Under the pieces are notes generated by a model, which was given only the letters and a program-made list of their open reading frames with translations, did no database searches and was not told where the DNA came from. Shown in pieces: positions 1 to 7,506 of a stretch of DNA of 9,510 bases (position 1 is its first letter; each line of letters begins with the position of its first letter). The DNA is taken from assembly GCA_947175375.1 (NCBI GenBank), contig CAMWMT010000065.1:1-9510 (forward strand). Direction: 5' to 3'. The position numbers and the translations under genes are program-made. The DNA comes from an uncultured Clostridiaceae bacterium. GTDB lineage: Bacteria > Bacillota > Clostridia > Lachnospirales > Lachnospiraceae.

Positions 1-338
1 TTTTCCTCATCCAGAGCAACACCGTATTCTTCCGCATGCTGATTTACCAGATGGATCTGACAGATGGTATCCATAACCTGCTCTTTCAGATCGTCTGCCA
101 TCGTGGTCCCGTCCTCATCCACCTCACGACTCCACATATCATCCCCATAAGAATCCAGCATCTCTTTTTCCCATTGCATCTGGTTCATTCGAATGTAAAA
201 ATTCCACTCCCGAAGCCCAATCGCTTCCCCGTTTATCGTAAATGCGACTGGGTCCTCTTCTGCAGATGCGCTTTTTGTACTTCCGCAGCCGCACAAAAAC
301 ACACATGCCAAAAGCAATATCGCCAGTTTTCTCTTCAT
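1..338 (-). CDS. Partial PrsA/SurA-like foldase lipoprotein (N-terminal part)
   Basis: The gene starts at ATG 338-336 behind a strong AGGAGGA site (342-348) and runs off the left edge, leaving about 112 residues. The N-terminus is a lipoprotein signal: MKRK, a hydrophobic stretch to about residue 16, and a lipobox L-C-G-C with probable lipidated Cys18. A Ser/Ala/Glu-rich linker follows, then a VAFTINGEAIGLREWNFYI segment. That segment resembles the start of SurA/PrsA N-terminal chaperone domains, where a V-x-x-v-N-g-x-x-I motif leads into helices. Inferred role: a membrane-anchored extracytoplasmic foldase, possibly a parvulin-type peptidyl-prolyl isomerase. The catalytic domain would lie outside the window, so enzymatic activity cannot be judged. 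It follows mfd by 116 bases holding a long hairpin. A PPIase-type gene after mfd is common in Clostridia (recalled). It could also be a SurA_N protein without a PPIase domain. Confidence 0.75.
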   Translation of the reverse strand, partial: MKRKLAILLLACVFLCGCGSTKSASAEEDPVAFTINGEAIGLREWNFYIRMNQMQWEKEMLDSYGDDMWSREVDEDGTTMADDLKEQVMDTICQIHLVNQHAEEYGVALDEE

Positions 339-360
339 ATTTCCTCCTGATGAAAGTTCC

Positions 361-450
361 GCATCTACCGGAAGAATGCCCTCTTATCTGGAAGCATTTC
401 CGGCCGCATTCGCGTCCAAAAATCCTTCCGGGCATTCTTCCAGTAGATGC
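361..450 (-). repeat. 90-bp imperfect palindrome between mfd and the foldase gene
   Basis: The arms 361-381 and 430-450 are complementary over 21 positions with one exception. That pair, 369/442, is a C-A mismatch in plus-strand RNA but a G-U wobble in the minus-strand RNA, which is the direction of the operon. In the minus RNA the stem continues inward: 425-429 with 390-394, then 416-423 with 396-403 (two more wobbles), then 412-414 with 405-407 around a four-base loop. Single mismatches separate these parts, and there is an 8-nt bulge at 382-389. No T-run follows in the operon direction, so it does not look like an intrinsic terminator. It ends about 12 bases before the foldase Shine-Dalgarno. 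It may be an mRNA processing or stability element, or a dispersed palindromic repeat. Confidence 0.8.
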
Positions 451-454
451 TGTT

Positions 455-3400
455 TTACAGCTCCTCATCTGCCAAGATCTTCATGTTCTCCAATATCTGG
501 CCGGTCAGGGCAAGCATCGTTTTCTCCGGCTTCTGCCGGCCTTTTTTTATCTGATATACGAATTGGACAGGTTCTGTCTTTTTAAACAGCATCGCACCGC
601 CCATCTTCTCGATCAGTTCAGGTATTTTCGCCGGATTGATCCTGGCCTTCTCGTACATGGTAAATACGATCTGGTCTTCTCTCCCCTTGATCTCCCGTAT
701 ATACAGTTCATGAGCCCGGCTTCGAAGCCTTGTGATCTCCAGAAGATTCTGCACGGACACAGGAGGATCTCCAAACCGGTCGATCAGCTCTTCCAGCATG
801 TCATCTCGCTCCGCCTCATTTTCTACTGCTGCGATCCGCCGGTAGATATCCAGCTTCAGGGCTTCATTTCGAATATAGGAATCCGGGATGTACGCATCGA
901 TCTGAACATCCGCTATGGTCTCAAAATCTTCCGATACCTTCTGCTGCTCTCCCTTCATCCTGCGCACTGCCTCATTCAGCATCTTGCAGTACAGATTGTA
1001 TCCGACTGCCTGCATATGTCCGTGCTGCCTCTCTCCCAGCAAAGTGCCCACGCCCCGGATCTCCATATCCCTCATGGCGATCTTAAAGCCGCTGCCAAGA
1101 TCTGTATATTCCCGGATGGCATGAAGACGTTTTTCCGCTACTTCCTTCAGCATCTTATCTTTATTATATAAAAGGAATGCATAGGCAGTCCGGTTGGAAC
1201 GGCCTACTCTGCCGCGGAGCTGATAGAGCTGTGACAACCCCATACGGTCTGCGTCATGGATAATGATGGTGTTTACATTGGAGATATCCATTCCGGTCTC
1301 AATGATCGTAGTCGACACCAGAACATCGATATTTCCCTCGATAAATTCATACATAATCCGTTCCAGTTCCTGCTCTTTCATCTGCCCATGGGCAAATGCC
1401 ACACTTGCCTCAGGCACAAGTTCCTGCAATCGGTGCGTGACATCCGCGATCGTCTCCACGCGGTTATAGACATAATAGATCTGTCCTTCCCGAGCCAGCT
1501 CCCGATGCACAGCTGCCCGTACCATCTCTTCATCATATTCACAGACATAGGTCTGTATGGGCATCCGGTCCATGGGCGGCTCTTCCAGAACGCTCATATC
1601 ACGGATTCCTGCCAGACTCATATGCAGCGTCCTTGGGATTGGTGTCGCGCTCAGTGCCAGAACATCCACATTGGTCTTCAGCTTCTTAATCTTCTCCTTA
1701 TCTGCAACGCCAAACCGCTGTTCCTCATCAATGATCAGAAGTCCCAGATCCTTGTATTCCACATCCTTTGACAGCACCCTGTGGGTTCCGATCACGATAT
1801 CCACAAGCCCCTTTCTCAGATCTTCCAGCGTCTTTTTCTGCTGCGCAGGTGTCCGAAAACGACACAGCAGATCGACACGCACCGGAAATTCCTTCATGCG
1901 CTGCACAAATGTATTATAATGCTGCTGCGCCAGAATAGTCGTGGGAACCAGATAGACTACCTGACGGCTCTCCTGTACTGCCTTAAACGCTGCCCGGACT
2001 GCCACCTCTGTTTTCCCATATCCCACATCTCCGCAGATCAGTCGATCCATGATTCTGCTGCTCTCCATATCCTTTTTCGTATCCTGGATCGCCTTCTGCT
2101 GGTCTTCAGTCTCTTCATAGGGAAAGAGCTCTTCAAACTCTTTCTGCCATACCGTATCGGGTCCATAGACATAGCCTTTTTCCGACTGTCTCGCCGCATA
2201 TAGCTCCACTAGGTCCTTTGCCACCTCCTGAACGGCTCCTTTGACCTTTGACCGGGTCTTCTTCCAGTCCTGTCCTCCCAGAGTGTTCAGCCTCGGGATC
2301 TTTGCGGAATCAGCACTTCCGTATTTCTGGATCGCATCCAGCTGGGTTGCCAGAATATAGAGGCAGGAACCCTTGCTGTATTCGATCTTCATATAATCTT
2401 TAACGGTCTTATCCACCGTGATCTTCTCAATCCCCCGATAGATTCCAAGCCCGTGATTCTCATGCACCACATAATCGCCGATGGACAGGTCCGTGAAACT
2501 GCCGATCTTCCTGCCTTCAAAGACTCTCTGCTTTCTTCTCTTTTTCTTCTTCTCCCTTCCAAATACATCGGTCTCGGAAATGACCGCAAATCGGATCATC
2601 GGGTATTCATAGCCCCGGAATACATTCCCATGGACCACCATGATCTCTCCCGGCTGCGCGACCCGTCTTTCATCTTCACTATAAAATGCAGCCAACCCTT
2701 CTGCAAGCAGGTCCTCTGCCAGACGTTTTCCCCTGGTTCTGGAGGCGCACATTAAGACTACTTGATACTTTTCCCTCTTCCACCTTTTCAGATCTTTTAC
2801 AAGCAGCTCAAAATGATTGTTATAGGACTGGACGGACCTGGTCTCCAGACGGCAGCGGCTGTGAAAATCCATCCTCTTATCCGTCGTCTCCAGCGTTCCT
2901 AGCGCCGCTCCCCGCATACGACCAAGCCAGTACATCACCTGCTCACAGGGAAAGATCTCCTCCTTTTGCCCCCGCATGATCTGTCCTTTTTCCAGACGGT
3001 TCTCAAAATTTTGCCGGTATTCCTTTTCTACGGTCTCTCCCCGTTCAAACAGACGGTTCACCTCATCCAGAAATACCAGAGAACGATATTCCTTCACATA
3101 ATCCAGAAGGCTCACTCCATCCATGTGGTACTCTTCGGGATTCAGCTCCGCCGCCGGATACAGGACGATCTCCTCCAGATTTTCCATGGAACGCTGACTT
3201 TTTACATCAAAGCTCCGAATCGAATCCACTTCTTCATCCCACAGTTCCACACGCACCGGATATTCTTCTGTCAGAGGATAGATGTCCAGAATGCCTCCCC
3301 GAATCGCAAACTGCCCTGGAAGCTCTACCTGTCCAACCCGCTCATATCCCATCCGGACCAGACGCAGTTTCACCGCCTCCATCTCCACGACACTGTCTGT

Positions 3401-3820
3401 GCCAATAGTAAGCACAAGGTCCTTCAGCTTTTCAAACGGAAGCAGCGGGTCCATACACCCATCAAGAGTGGTAATGATCACTGCCGGCTTCCCGGACAGA
3501 AGCCTGCTTACTGCTGTCATCCTTTGTCTTAACAGTTCATTTCCCTGAATATCCGCATGAAAAAAGAGAAAATCTTTTGCGGGATAATAGAACGCCTCTT
3601 CTCCAAGCGCCTCATATTCCTCATAGATTTCCTTTGCTTTCAATTCGCTGTACGTAAGAATCAGTTTTACCTGCCATTCGCGCCCCAGACTGTACATCAG
3701 ATGAGTCTTCTGAGACTCCACGCATCCGGTAAGAAGCAGAAGCCCCTCTTTCCTCGCAAGCGTTTCCCTCGCCTGCACAAACGTCTCAAGCTGCAACAGC
3801 GGCTCATAAAAAGTATCCAT
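455..3820 (-). CDS. mfd: Transcription-repair coupling factor Mfd
   Basis: The protein has 1121 residues, close to the usual 1150-1180. Mfd is an ATP-driven DNA translocase that binds stalled RNA polymerase, pushes it off the template and recruits UvrA. Visible parts in order: a UvrB-like N-terminal module with the QFAIRGGILDIYP block (about 170-182), a TDVFG block (417-421), and the RNA polymerase interaction domain beginning GDYVVHENHGLGIYRG (448-463). The superfamily 2 motor follows: GDVGYGKTE Walker A (597-605), VPTTILAQQ (625-633), DEEQ box (698-701), SATPIPRT (724-731), VSTTIIETGMD (835-845) and LYQLRGRVGRSNRT (865-878). A C-terminal TRCF domain contains DAYIPDSYI (975-983). As in the family, the N-terminal module has no proper Walker A, reading TGCVESQKTH instead. 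The start ATG lies behind GGAG that overlaps the pth stop, so translation is probably coupled to pth. No frameshift or truncation is apparent. Confidence 0.98.
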   Translation of the reverse strand: MDTFYEPLLQLETFVQARETLARKEGLLLLTGCVESQKTHLMYSLGREWQVKLILTYSELKAKEIYEEYEALGEEAFYYPAKDFLFFHADIQGNELLRQRMTAVSRLLSGKPAVIITTLDGCMDPLLPFEKLKDLVLTIGTDSVVEMEAVKLRLVRMGYERVGQVELPGQFAIRGGILDIYPLTEEYPVRVELWDEEVDSIRSFDVKSQRSMENLEEIVLYPAAELNPEEYHMDGVSLLDYVKEYRSLVFLDEVNRLFERGETVEKEYRQNFENRLEKGQIMRGQKEEIFPCEQVMYWLGRMRGAALGTLETTDKRMDFHSRCRLETRSVQSYNNHFELLVKDLKRWKREKYQVVLMCASRTRGKRLAEDLLAEGLAAFYSEDERRVAQPGEIMVVHGNVFRGYEYPMIRFAVISETDVFGREKKKKRRKQRVFEGRKIGSFTDLSIGDYVVHENHGLGIYRGIEKITVDKTVKDYMKIEYSKGSCLYILATQLDAIQKYGSADSAKIPRLNTLGGQDWKKTRSKVKGAVQEVAKDLVELYAARQSEKGYVYGPDTVWQKEFEELFPYEETEDQQKAIQDTKKDMESSRIMDRLICGDVGYGKTEVAVRAAFKAVQESRQVVYLVPTTILAQQHYNTFVQRMKEFPVRVDLLCRFRTPAQQKKTLEDLRKGLVDIVIGTHRVLSKDVEYKDLGLLIIDEEQRFGVADKEKIKKLKTNVDVLALSATPIPRTLHMSLAGIRDMSVLEEPPMDRMPIQTYVCEYDEEMVRAAVHRELAREGQIYYVYNRVETIADVTHRLQELVPEASVAFAHGQMKEQELERIMYEFIEGNIDVLVSTTIIETGMDISNVNTIIIHDADRMGLSQLYQLRGRVGRSNRTAYAFLLYNKDKMLKEVAEKRLHAIREYTDLGSGFKIAMRDMEIRGVGTLLGERQHGHMQAVGYNLYCKMLNEAVRRMKGEQQKVSEDFETIADVQIDAYIPDSYIRNEALKLDIYRRIAAVENEAERDDMLEELIDRFGDPPVSVQNLLEITRLRSRAHELYIREIKGREDQIVFTMYEKARINPAKIPELIEKMGGAMLFKKTEPVQFVYQIKKGRQKPEKTMLALTGQILENMKILADEEL

Positions 3821-3829
3821 TCGCTGCTC

Positions 3830-4399
3830 CTAAACTTTCAGATTAAACTCATTCATTGCCCGGTCCGGTCCTTCGGTCAGAATTCCCGCTGCCGCTAATA
3901 CCGCCCGGTCATATGCTTCCTGCATCTTCTCCTCTGTCTCTTTATCAAAATGCCCCAGCACATGATCCACAAGGTCGTACCCCTCCGGTTTCCCACCGAC
4001 TCCCACCTTGATCCGCAGAAACACCTGCGTCCCCAGATGCTGTATGATATTTTTGATCCCGTTATGTCCGCCAGCGCTTCCCTTCTTCCGGATCCGAAGC
4101 TGTCCCGGTTCCAGGGAGACATCATCATACACTACCAGAAAGTCCTCCTCCGGATCGAGTTTATAAAAATCCATCACTTCCCGGATACTCTCACCGCTCA
4201 GATTCATATAGGTCTGCGGCTTCATCAAAAGGACCTTATATCCTTCCACGATCCCGGTCCCGCAGATCGCCCTGTGCTTTTTCTGATTCATCCCAATCCC
4301 ATATTTCGCTGCCAGCCGGTCGATCACCTGGAATCCCACATTATGCCTTGTCTTCTCATATTTACTCCCCGGATTCCCAAGCCCTGCAATCACAAACAT
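3830..4399 (-). CDS. pth: Peptidyl-tRNA hydrolase
   Basis: The protein has 189 residues, typical for bacterial Pth. It cleaves the ester bond of peptidyl-tRNAs that dropped off ribosomes and so recycles tRNA in the cytoplasm. Expected residues are present: GLGNPG with Asn9, TRHNVG with catalytic His19, PQTYMNLSG with Met65-Asn66, VVYDD with Asp92, and GGHNG with Asn113. The frame opens 28 codons earlier at 4483, but the start at 4397-4399 is preferred. MFVIAGLGNPG is the canonical family N-terminus, GGAGAG lies six or so bases upstream, and the extra 28 residues look unrelated. The proposed promoter at 4441-4469 also falls inside that upstream stretch. mfd starts 9 bases after the TAG stop, and its ribosome binding site overlaps that stop. 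Next to spoVG and mfd this matches spoVC/pth of Bacillus and Clostridium. Confidence 0.97.
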   Translation of the reverse strand: MFVIAGLGNPGSKYEKTRHNVGFQVIDRLAAKYGIGMNQKKHRAICGTGIVEGYKVLLMKPQTYMNLSGESIREVMDFYKLDPEEDFLVVYDDVSLEPGQLRIRKKGSAGGHNGIKNIIQHLGTQVFLRIKVGVGGKPEGYDLVDHVLGHFDKETEEKMQEAYDRAVLAAAGILTEGPDRAMNEFNLKV

Positions 4400-4440
4400 C
4401 TTCTCTCTCCATCCTGTCTCTTCCACAATAATCCATGTGT

Positions 4441-4469
4441 ATTTTACATGACCACCCCTCTTTTTGCAA
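4441..4469 (-). promoter_or_regulatory. Candidate sigma-A promoter for pth-mfd
   Basis: On the minus strand TTGCAA (4469-4464) and TAAAAT (4446-4441) are separated by 17 bases. They match the consensus at 4/6 and 5/6 positions. Transcription would start near 4434, giving a leader of about 35 bases before the pth start at 4399. It lies just downstream of the large palindrome at 4505-4660, which fits a new transcription unit beginning here. The elements were read by eye only. Confidence 0.55.
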
Positions 4470-4504
4470 CCCTGACATATCAAAAAAGGCTCATCGGAAA
4501 ATAA

Positions 4505-4660
4505 GGTTCCAGCTGTATGATAAGCAGCGCTGTATGGATTGGAGCGGACAGGGAATCGGCTTTGTCTGTCTCAGGCGGACGTACAAGTCCGATTGAGACA
4601 GACGAAGCCGATTCAATGTCCGATACACTCCATACGAGCGCTTATCATACAGCTGGAACC
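4505..4660 (-). repeat. 156-bp imperfect palindrome between spoVG and pth; possible terminator
   Basis: The outer arms 4505-4525 and 4640-4660 are perfect 21-base inverted repeats. Inward, pairing continues with small internal loops to CGGAC (4576-4580), a six-base loop (4581-4586) and GTCCG (4587-4591). About 62-65 base pairs form in total. On the minus strand the base of the stem is followed at once by TTATTTT, a U-rich tract, so the element could terminate the glgC-glgD-spoVG transcript. No T-run follows in the plus direction. Such a stem is far longer than a normal terminator and the arms are not perfect. The two clear wobble-type changes, at the T of GGCTTTG and the G after GTCTCAG, pair in plus RNA rather than minus RNA, so RNA-level selection in the operon direction is not supported. 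No clear target-site duplication was seen. A MITE-like or other dispersed palindromic element is the alternative. Strand is given for the terminator reading. Confidence 0.8.
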
Positions 4661-4713
4661 GAGTTCCCCGACAGCCTTGTCTTTGGTGCTTCATATTTCG
4701 AAATCCTGATTCG

Positions 4714-4989
4714 TTACTGCTTCTCTGCCGTCCCGGCAACCGCCTCTTCATACCGTTTCAGGATCATCGTCTGAATCGTCTCTCTCGTCAGAGAGTTGAT
4801 CGGATGTGCAATATCACGATATTCCCCATCCGAAGCTTTCCTGCTCGGCATCGCGATAAACATCCCTTTCTCTCCTTCGATCACCTTGATGTCATGAACT
4901 ACAAATTCCTCATCGATCGTGATCGATGCAACAGCTTTCATCTTTCCTTCTTTTGCCACTTTGCGGATTCGTATATCTGTAATCCTCAT
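4714..4989 (-). CDS. spoVG: SpoVG, regulatory nucleic-acid-binding protein
   Basis: The 91-residue protein matches SpoVG closely along its length: MRITDIRIRKV at the start, then MKAVASITIDEEFVVHDIKVIEG, GMFIAMPSRK, DGEYRDIAHPI and a short charged C-terminal helix. SpoVG is a small dimeric protein that binds RNA and DNA. It affects septation and spore cortex formation in Bacillus and acts as a post-transcriptional regulator in other Firmicutes. AAGGAG lies 8 or so bases before the ATG. It follows glgD by only 43 bases. That gap holds a weak six-base stem (ATCTGA/TCAGAT) without a following T-run and no recognisable promoter, so co-transcription with glgCD is the simplest reading. Presence of SpoVG alone does not prove that the organism sporulates. 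Confidence 0.97.
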   Translation of the reverse strand: MRITDIRIRKVAKEGKMKAVASITIDEEFVVHDIKVIEGEKGMFIAMPSRKASDGEYRDIAHPINSLTRETIQTMILKRYEEAVAGTAEKQ

Positions 4990-5032
4990 GATAAAACTCC
5001 TTTTTATCTGACAGCTCCCTCAGATCCCACAG

Positions 5033-6151
5033 TTACATGACCCATCTCTCATTCTTCTCAATGACTACCTTGATGCCATCCTCACCCACATGGCGGGTAT
5101 TTGCCCGGATCGTGTCCCGGCTCTCCACGATGCAGTTCTCTATATAGGTGTTGTCTCCAAGATATACATCGTTCAGAATGATCGAATTTTTGACCACGCA
5201 GTTGTTCCCCACGAACACCTTTTTAAACAGAACCGAATTCTCAACGGTACCGTTGATGATACACCCGCTGGCAACCAGGCTGTTTTTTACATTTGAGCCC
5301 GTGTTGTATTTCGCCGGGGGAAGATCCTGCACCTTGGAATAAACTTCCGGATATTCCTGCAGAAAATGCTTCCTTACCTCCGGCTTCAGGAAATCCATAT
5401 TCGTCTGATAATAGGATTCCACCGAAGAGATGCTGTTCCAGTAGCTGTCCATCCGGTACGCGTAGATCTTCTTTATATTCTTATAGCGGATCAGGATATC
5501 CCTTACAAAATCATAGCGGTCCTCCTGCGCGCATTTCTCGATCAGTTCAATGAGCTGGCGTCTGCGGATGATATAAATGCCGCAGGAGACCAACGTTGCA
5601 TCGGTCACCATCGGTTTTTCTTCCATGTCGATCAGCCTGCCGTTCCCGTCGTCCCTGACCACGCCGAAACGGCTCATGTCAGTTCCTTCCGGCATCTCTT
5701 TGCATACGACCGTGATATCCGCTTTCTTCTCAATATGGTATTCCAGCACCTTATTGTAATCCATCTTATAGACACCGTCACCGGAGACGATGACCACATA
5801 TGGTTCATGGCTCTCCTTCAACCAGTCCAGATTCTGATAGATACAGTCTGCCGTTCCCCGATACCAGTAATTGTTTTCTGCCGTTACCATAGGAGTAAAA
5901 ATATACAAGCCGCCCTGCTTTCTTCCAAAATCCCACCATTTGGATGAACTCAGATGTTCATTCAAAGAACGGGAATTATATTGGGTCAATACTGCTACCT
6001 TCTGTACATGGGAATTGGTCATATTGCTGAGCGCAAAGTCGATCCCGCGATAGCTGCCTGCCACCGGCATGGCTGCAATGGCCCGCTTGCTGGACAGTTC
6101 CTTCATCCTGTGGTTGTTGCCGCCTGCTAAAATCAATCCGATCGCTCTCAT
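5033..6151 (-). CDS. glgD: GlgD, regulatory subunit of ADP-glucose pyrophosphorylase
   Basis: The 372-residue protein has a nucleotidyltransferase fold followed by a left-handed beta-helix with hexapeptide-like repeats (about 285-350). It is homologous to the preceding GlgC but its active site is degraded. The loop reads LAGGNNHRMKELSSKRAIAAMP where GlgC has LAGGQGSRLGVLTAKVAKPA: the glycine of GxG is Asn13 and the Lys of the AKPA motif is Ile25. WKDVGT of GlgC is replaced by WNSISS. SGDGVYKMDY (123-132) and MEEKP are kept. In Firmicutes GlgD has little or no activity alone and forms a mixed tetramer with GlgC, changing its activity. The start ATG shares one base with the glgC stop (TAATG) and has AGGTGA six bases upstream, so translation is probably coupled and the subunits made together. 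Confidence 0.94.
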   Translation of the reverse strand: MRAIGLILAGGNNHRMKELSSKRAIAAMPVAGSYRGIDFALSNMTNSHVQKVAVLTQYNSRSLNEHLSSSKWWDFGRKQGGLYIFTPMVTAENNYWYRGTADCIYQNLDWLKESHEPYVVIVSGDGVYKMDYNKVLEYHIEKKADITVVCKEMPEGTDMSRFGVVRDDGNGRLIDMEEKPMVTDATLVSCGIYIIRRRQLIELIEKCAQEDRYDFVRDILIRYKNIKKIYAYRMDSYWNSISSVESYYQTNMDFLKPEVRKHFLQEYPEVYSKVQDLPPAKYNTGSNVKNSLVASGCIINGTVENSVLFKKVFVGNNCVVKNSIILNDVYLGDNTYIENCIVESRDTIRANTRHVGEDGIKVVIEKNERWVM

Positions 6152-7422
6152 TATCTGTCACCTGCCTTAATCAATGTCTCACCGCTTGCAAGCACTCCAT
6201 CCGGATAATCACTGTTCTGTGTCTCACCGGAGACAGCCGTATTCAGTCCGATCTGCACGCCGGACGGAATGACTGTATTTTCACCAATGGTCACAAGGCC
6301 AAAGGAATATACCTTCGGATTCACTCTGTTCGGGATATTCTCTCCAGTTCCCAGGATGCAGTTCTCTCCGATGACGACCTCCTCGGCAATAATCGACCGG
6401 TCGATCTGGCATCCTGCGCCGATGGATGTATTCTTCATAATGATCGAATCGCGTACCACAGCGCCCTTCCCAACCGTAACGCCAGCTCCGATCACAGAGT
6501 TGATCACCTTGCCCTCTATGGTGGAGTTACCGCAGACGATACTCCGCTCGATAAACCCGTCTTCCGATACATAAAGTGGCGGCACCGCATCGCTCTTCGT
6601 ATAGATCTTCCAGAATTCTTCGTACAGATTGAATTCCGGAATGATATCGATCAGCTCCATATTCGCTTCCCAATAGGAACCCAGAGTCCCTACGTCTTTC
6701 CAGTAACCATTATATTCATAGGAGAAAAGACGCTCGCCATTTGCCAGACACTCCGGCAGAATATGCTTTCCAAAATCGCAGTTCGGTACACTCCGCATCT
6801 TGATCAGCGCATCTCTAAGCACCTTCCAGGTAAAGATATAGATACCCATGGATGCTAGGTTGCTCCTTGGATTCGCGGGTTTCTCTTCAAATTCACTGAT
6901 CTGGCCGTTCTCATCCGTGATCACGACACCGAAACGGCATGCCTCCTCCCATGGAACCGGCATACATGCGATCGTGACAGCTGCGTTATTCTCTTTGTGA
7001 TACTCCAGCATTATCTCATAATCCATCTTGTAGATGTGATCGCCGGAAAGGATCAGAACATAATCCGGATTATACGTATCAATATAATCGATATTCTGAT
7101 AGATCGCATTAGCAGTCCCGGAATACCAGTCACTTCCCGCACTCTTCTCATACGGAGAGAGGATCGTCACTCCTCCGTTGTTACGGTCCAGATCCCACGG
7201 CATACCGATCCCGATATGCGTATTCAGGCGAAGCGGCTGATACTGTGTCAGTACTCCAACCGTGTCGATACCCGAATTGATACAGTTGCTGAGAGGGAAG
7301 TCAATAATACGATACTTTCCGCCGAAGGCCACTGCAGGTTTTGCCACTTTTGCAGTAAGCACTCCCAGCCTGCTCCCCTGTCCGCCTGCCAAAAGCATGG
7401 CTATCATTTCTTTTTTAATCAC
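6151..7422 (-). CDS. glgC: Glucose-1-phosphate adenylyltransferase (catalytic subunit)
   Basis: GlgC makes ADP-glucose from glucose-1-phosphate and ATP, the committed step of bacterial glycogen synthesis. From the proposed GTG start it has 423 residues. Visible features are LLAGGQGSRLGVLTAKVAKPAV (catalytic-loop Arg18, Lys28), FGGKYRIIDFPLSNC (33-47), SGTANAIYQN (101-110), SGDHIYKMDY (126-135, Asp128), FEEKP (178-182), WKDVGT (241-246), then a hexapeptide-repeat beta-helix (about 290-395). The frame is open to an ATG at 7641, but that extra stretch lies in the control region and is not GlgC-like. The ATG at 7440 has no ribosome binding site, while GTG 7422-7420 has AGAGGTG five bases upstream and gives the normal MIKKEMIAMLLAGG start. 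It overlaps glgD by one base. No glycogen synthase or branching enzyme gene is in the window. Confidence 0.95.
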   Translation of the reverse strand: MIKKEMIAMLLAGGQGSRLGVLTAKVAKPAVAFGGKYRIIDFPLSNCINSGIDTVGVLTQYQPLRLNTHIGIGMPWDLDRNNGGVTILSPYEKSAGSDWYSGTANAIYQNIDYIDTYNPDYVLILSGDHIYKMDYEIMLEYHKENNAAVTIACMPVPWEEACRFGVVITDENGQISEFEEKPANPRSNLASMGIYIFTWKVLRDALIKMRSVPNCDFGKHILPECLANGERLFSYEYNGYWKDVGTLGSYWEANMELIDIIPEFNLYEEFWKIYTKSDAVPPLYVSEDGFIERSIVCGNSTIEGKVINSVIGAGVTVGKGAVVRDSIIMKNTSIGAGCQIDRSIIAEEVVIGENCILGTGENIPNRVNPKVYSFGLVTIGENTVIPSGVQIGLNTAVSGETQNSDYPDGVLASGETLIKAGDR

Positions 7423-7487
7423 GCTATCACCTCTTGCCATAACATAAAATACTTTAATGCCCGTATTATACCATGTGCTCCGCACAT
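7419..7487 (-). CDS. Possible 22-codon leader peptide upstream of glgC
   Basis: A short frame starts at ATG 7487-7485 with GGAGGG four bases upstream and ends in a TGA at 7421-7419. The TGA overlaps the glgC GTG start as GTGA, the arrangement typical of translational coupling. The peptide begins MCGAHGIIRAL and contains KYFMLWQEVIA, with no run of a single amino acid that would suggest classical attenuation. Its start codon lies in the inverted repeat CATGTGC-GGA-GCACATG (7472-7488), so initiation might depend on RNA structure. Only transcripts from the upstream promoter (near 7570) would carry it. The inner candidate promoter (-10 at 7465-7470) lies inside it. A frame of this length can arise by chance; the ribosome binding site and the exact GTGA overlap are the only support. 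Confidence 0.35.
   Translation of the reverse strand: MCGAHGIIRALKYFMLWQEVIA
7465..7474 (-). promoter_or_regulatory. Candidate inner extended -10 (P2) for glgC
   Basis: On the minus strand ATGGTATAAT contains a perfect TATAAT with the TG-N extension. Transcription would start near 7458, about 36 bases before the glgC GTG. No good -35 lies 16-18 bases upstream; that position is GC-rich hairpin sequence. The same ten bases occur at the outer promoter. Confidence 0.4.
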
Positions 7488-7506
7488 GCTCCCTCCGGGG
7501 GATGCG

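Noticed and set aside
242..1171. 309-codon open frame on the plus strand
   Set aside because: It lies antisense to the foldase gene and the conserved mfd C-terminus, has no ribosome binding site, and is rich in His, Leu and Phe as expected from reverse-complement reading.
4400..4483. Upstream extension of pth by 28 codons
   Set aside because: The canonical Pth start MFVIAGLGNPG has its own GGAGAG site, and the extension covers the proposed promoter.
4491..4774. Short frames on both strands across the large palindrome
   Set aside because: They are products of the inverted repeat sequence and lack ribosome binding sites.
4990..5100. Possible sigma-H promoter for spoVG, as in Bacillus
   Set aside because: AGGAT and GAAT-like parts can be found near the glgD 3' end, but no spacing of 12-14 bases fits.
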